Below are positions 4,852-5,904 of a DNA stretch of 5,904 nt, one piece after another. Location of the stretch: the NCBI GenBank assembly GCA_019413245.1, contig DXNX01000154.1:1-5904 (forward strand). The letters are read 5' to 3'. The notes beneath the pieces are model-generated. The model was not told where the DNA came from and did not search any database. It was given only the letters and a program-made list of their open reading frames with translations. The translations under genes were made by a program, and so were the position numbers. Every line of letters starts with the position of its first letter. Position 1 is the stretch's first letter. The stretch comes from Oscillospiraceae bacterium (lineage in GTDB: Bacteria; Bacillota; Clostridia; Oscillospirales; Ruminococcaceae).

Positions 4852-5889
4852 TCAGTTGCGGTACGCGCGGGTGGAGAGCATCCGGGTGGCGTTGAGCACT
4901 GCCAGCACCATGACGCCCACGTCGGCAAACACCGCCCACCACATGTTGGCGATGCCCACGGCACCCAGCAGCAGGAACAGGATCTTGATGCCCAGGGCAA
5001 AGACGATGTTCTCGTACACGATGCGCATGCACCGGCGGGCCACCCGCATGGCCAGGGCGATCTTGGCCGGGTCATCGTCCATCAGCACCACGTCGGCGGC
5101 CTCGATGGCGGCATCGCTGCCCAGGGCGCCCATGGCCACGCCCACATCGGCCCGCATGAGCACCGGGGCGTCGTTGATGCCGTCCCCGGCAAAGGCCAGG
5201 TTGCCCCGGCTCTTGTCCGCCAGCAGTTCCTCCACCCGGCGGACCTTGTCGTCGGGCAGCAGTTCGGCGTGGTAATCGTCAATGCCCAGCTGGGCCGCCA
5301 CCCCGGCGGCCACGGCCTTGCTGTCGCCGGTGAGCATGACGGTACGCACGCCCTGGCGGTGCAGGCTGTCGATGGCGGCGCGGGCGTTCTCTTTCACCTC
5401 GTCGGCAATCAGGACAGAGCCATAGAACACCCCGTCACAGGCCAGATAGACCACCGTGCCTACCCCGTCGTCGGGGGTGTAGGGGATGGACTCGGCCTCC
5501 ATGAGCTTGGCATTGCCTGCCAGCACCCGGCGGCCGTCCACCAGGGCAGACACGCCGTGCCCGGCGATCTCCTGGGCGTCGGTGGCCCGCAGGGCGCAGT
5601 CGGGGCAGGCTTCCCGCAGGCTCTTGCTGATGGGATGGTTGGAAAAACTTTCCGCCGCGGCGGCCAGCTCCAGCACTTCCTTTTCGGTGTGGCCCGGAGC
5701 GGGGGAGATGCGGCTGACTTCAAACACGCCTTTGGTCAGGGTGCCGGTCTTGTCAAAAACCACCGTCCCGGTGTGGGCCAGGGCTTCCAGATAGTTACCG
5801 CCCTTGACCAGGATGCCGCAGCGGGATGCCCCGCCGATGCCCCCGAAGAAGGTCAGCGGAATGCTGATGACCAGCGCGCAGGGGCAGGA
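4852..5889 (-). CDS. cadA: Zn/Cd/Pb-type P1B-ATPase, C-terminal 345 residues (truncated by adapter)
   Basis: The minus strand encodes 345 residues of a heavy-metal exporting P-type ATPase. Numbered from the first genomic codon: the membrane metal-site motif CPC (2-4) followed by ALVISIPL, the phosphorylation motif DKTGT (46-50, Asp46 forms the aspartyl phosphate), the P1B-specific SNHP (83-86) and GHGV (110-113) nucleotide-binding motifs, TGDS (187-190) and the hinge GDGIND (235-240). The last two helices carry ALGIK (298-302) and FADVGVMVLAVLNATRML (321-338). The Lys and Asp323 there mark the Zn/Cd/Pb subgroup (CadA/ZntA) and not the copper pumps. It would expel divalent metal ions from the cytoplasm. 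The N-terminal metal-binding region, first helices and actuator domain (roughly 270-360 residues in the family) lie beyond the window. The five residues before the CPC motif are translated adapter (5890-5904) and must be removed. cadA versus zntA naming cannot be settled from this part. Confidence 0.93.
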   Translation of the reverse strand, partial: SCPCALVISIPLTFFGGIGGASRCGILVKGGNYLEALAHTGTVVFDKTGTLTKGVFEVSRISPAPGHTEKEVLELAAAAESFSNHPISKSLREACPDCALRATDAQEIAGHGVSALVDGRRVLAGNAKLMEAESIPYTPDDGVGTVVYLACDGVFYGSVLIADEVKENARAAIDSLHRQGVRTVMLTGDSKAVAAGVAAQLGIDDYHAELLPDDKVRRVEELLADKSRGNLAFAGDGINDAPVLMRADVGVAMGALGSDAAIEAADVVLMDDDPAKIALAMRVARRCMRIVYENIVFALGIKILFLLLGAVGIANMWWAVFADVGVMVLAVLNATRMLSTRAYRN

Positions 5890-5904
5890 CTGTCTCTTAT
5901 ACAC
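5890..5904. other. Tn5/Nextera mosaic-end adapter remnant (not genomic)
   Basis: The last fifteen bases, CTGTCTCTTATACAC, equal the first fifteen bases of the reverse complement of the 19-bp Tn5 mosaic end used in Nextera tagmentation libraries. They lie flush against the end of the window, in frame with the ATPase, and translate on the minus strand to V/M-Y-K-R-Q, a false N-terminus seen in unfiltered assemblies. No natural P1B-ATPase has this sequence before its CPC motif, where a hydrophobic helix is expected. Confidence 0.97.

Noticed and set aside
1..5904. A defence system, CRISPR array, toxin-antitoxin pair, transposon, phage remnant or RNA gene
   Set aside because: No spaced repeats, transposase, integrase, tRNA cloverleaf or rRNA motif was seen. 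The only transposon-derived bases are the library adapter at 5890-5904.

Overview
The window looks like chromosomal DNA from a GC-rich gut-type Firmicute, most likely a clostridial member of the Oscillospiraceae/Ruminococcaceae (Faecalibacterium, Gemmiger or Subdoligranulum relatives). This is inferred from the strong Gram-positive Shine-Dalgarno sites (GGAGGG, TAAGGAGG, AAAGGAG, AGGAGG), the GC-rich third codon positions, and the gene families present: a lone PTS_EIIC_2/PfoR-type permease, a GH51 arabinofuranosidase, an M23 protein with a membrane anchor, and a CadA/ZntA-type P-ATPase. No marker gene is present, so the genus is not proven.

Layout: transcription alternates in direction. (1) 1-328, minus: N-terminal part of a PTS IIC-type permease, cut by the window edge. 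(2) 329-485: short divergent control region with two good sigma-A promoters placed -35 to -35. (3) 486-2239, plus: a compact three-gene unit of an alpha/beta-hydrolase esterase, a small Tic20/DUF4870-like membrane protein overlapping it by ATGA, and a DJ-1/PfpI protein. It ends in a strong hairpin terminator at 2263-2306. (4) 2334-3794, minus: a complete intracellular GH51 alpha-L-arabinofuranosidase converging on that terminator, with its own promoter near 3851-3879. (5) 3795-4055: second divergent control region, holding the M23 promoter and a leader hairpin. (6) 4056-4802, plus: a membrane-anchored LytM/M23 protein, ending in a terminator that also serves the opposite strand. (7) 4852-5889, minus: the C-terminal two thirds of a Zn/Cd-type P1B-ATPase, broken at its CPC motif. 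(8) 5890-5904: fifteen bases identical to the Tn5/Nextera transposon mosaic end, which is leftover library adapter and not genomic DNA.

Together these are ordinary housekeeping and accessory metabolism genes: carbohydrate uptake and debranching of arabinose-containing glycans (the esterase might act on substituted glycans, but that is inference), a possible stress-related DJ-1 protein, a cell-envelope protein and metal efflux. I see no tRNA, rRNA, CRISPR array, insertion sequence, phage gene or defence system. I do not think the window holds an undescribed system. The points most worth a second look are the adapter artefact, the M23 domain that keeps its zinc ligands but lacks a catalytic histidine, the paired regulatory geometry at 384-446, and the hairpin plus T-run in the M23 leader. 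No stretch longer than 300 bases lacks a gene.
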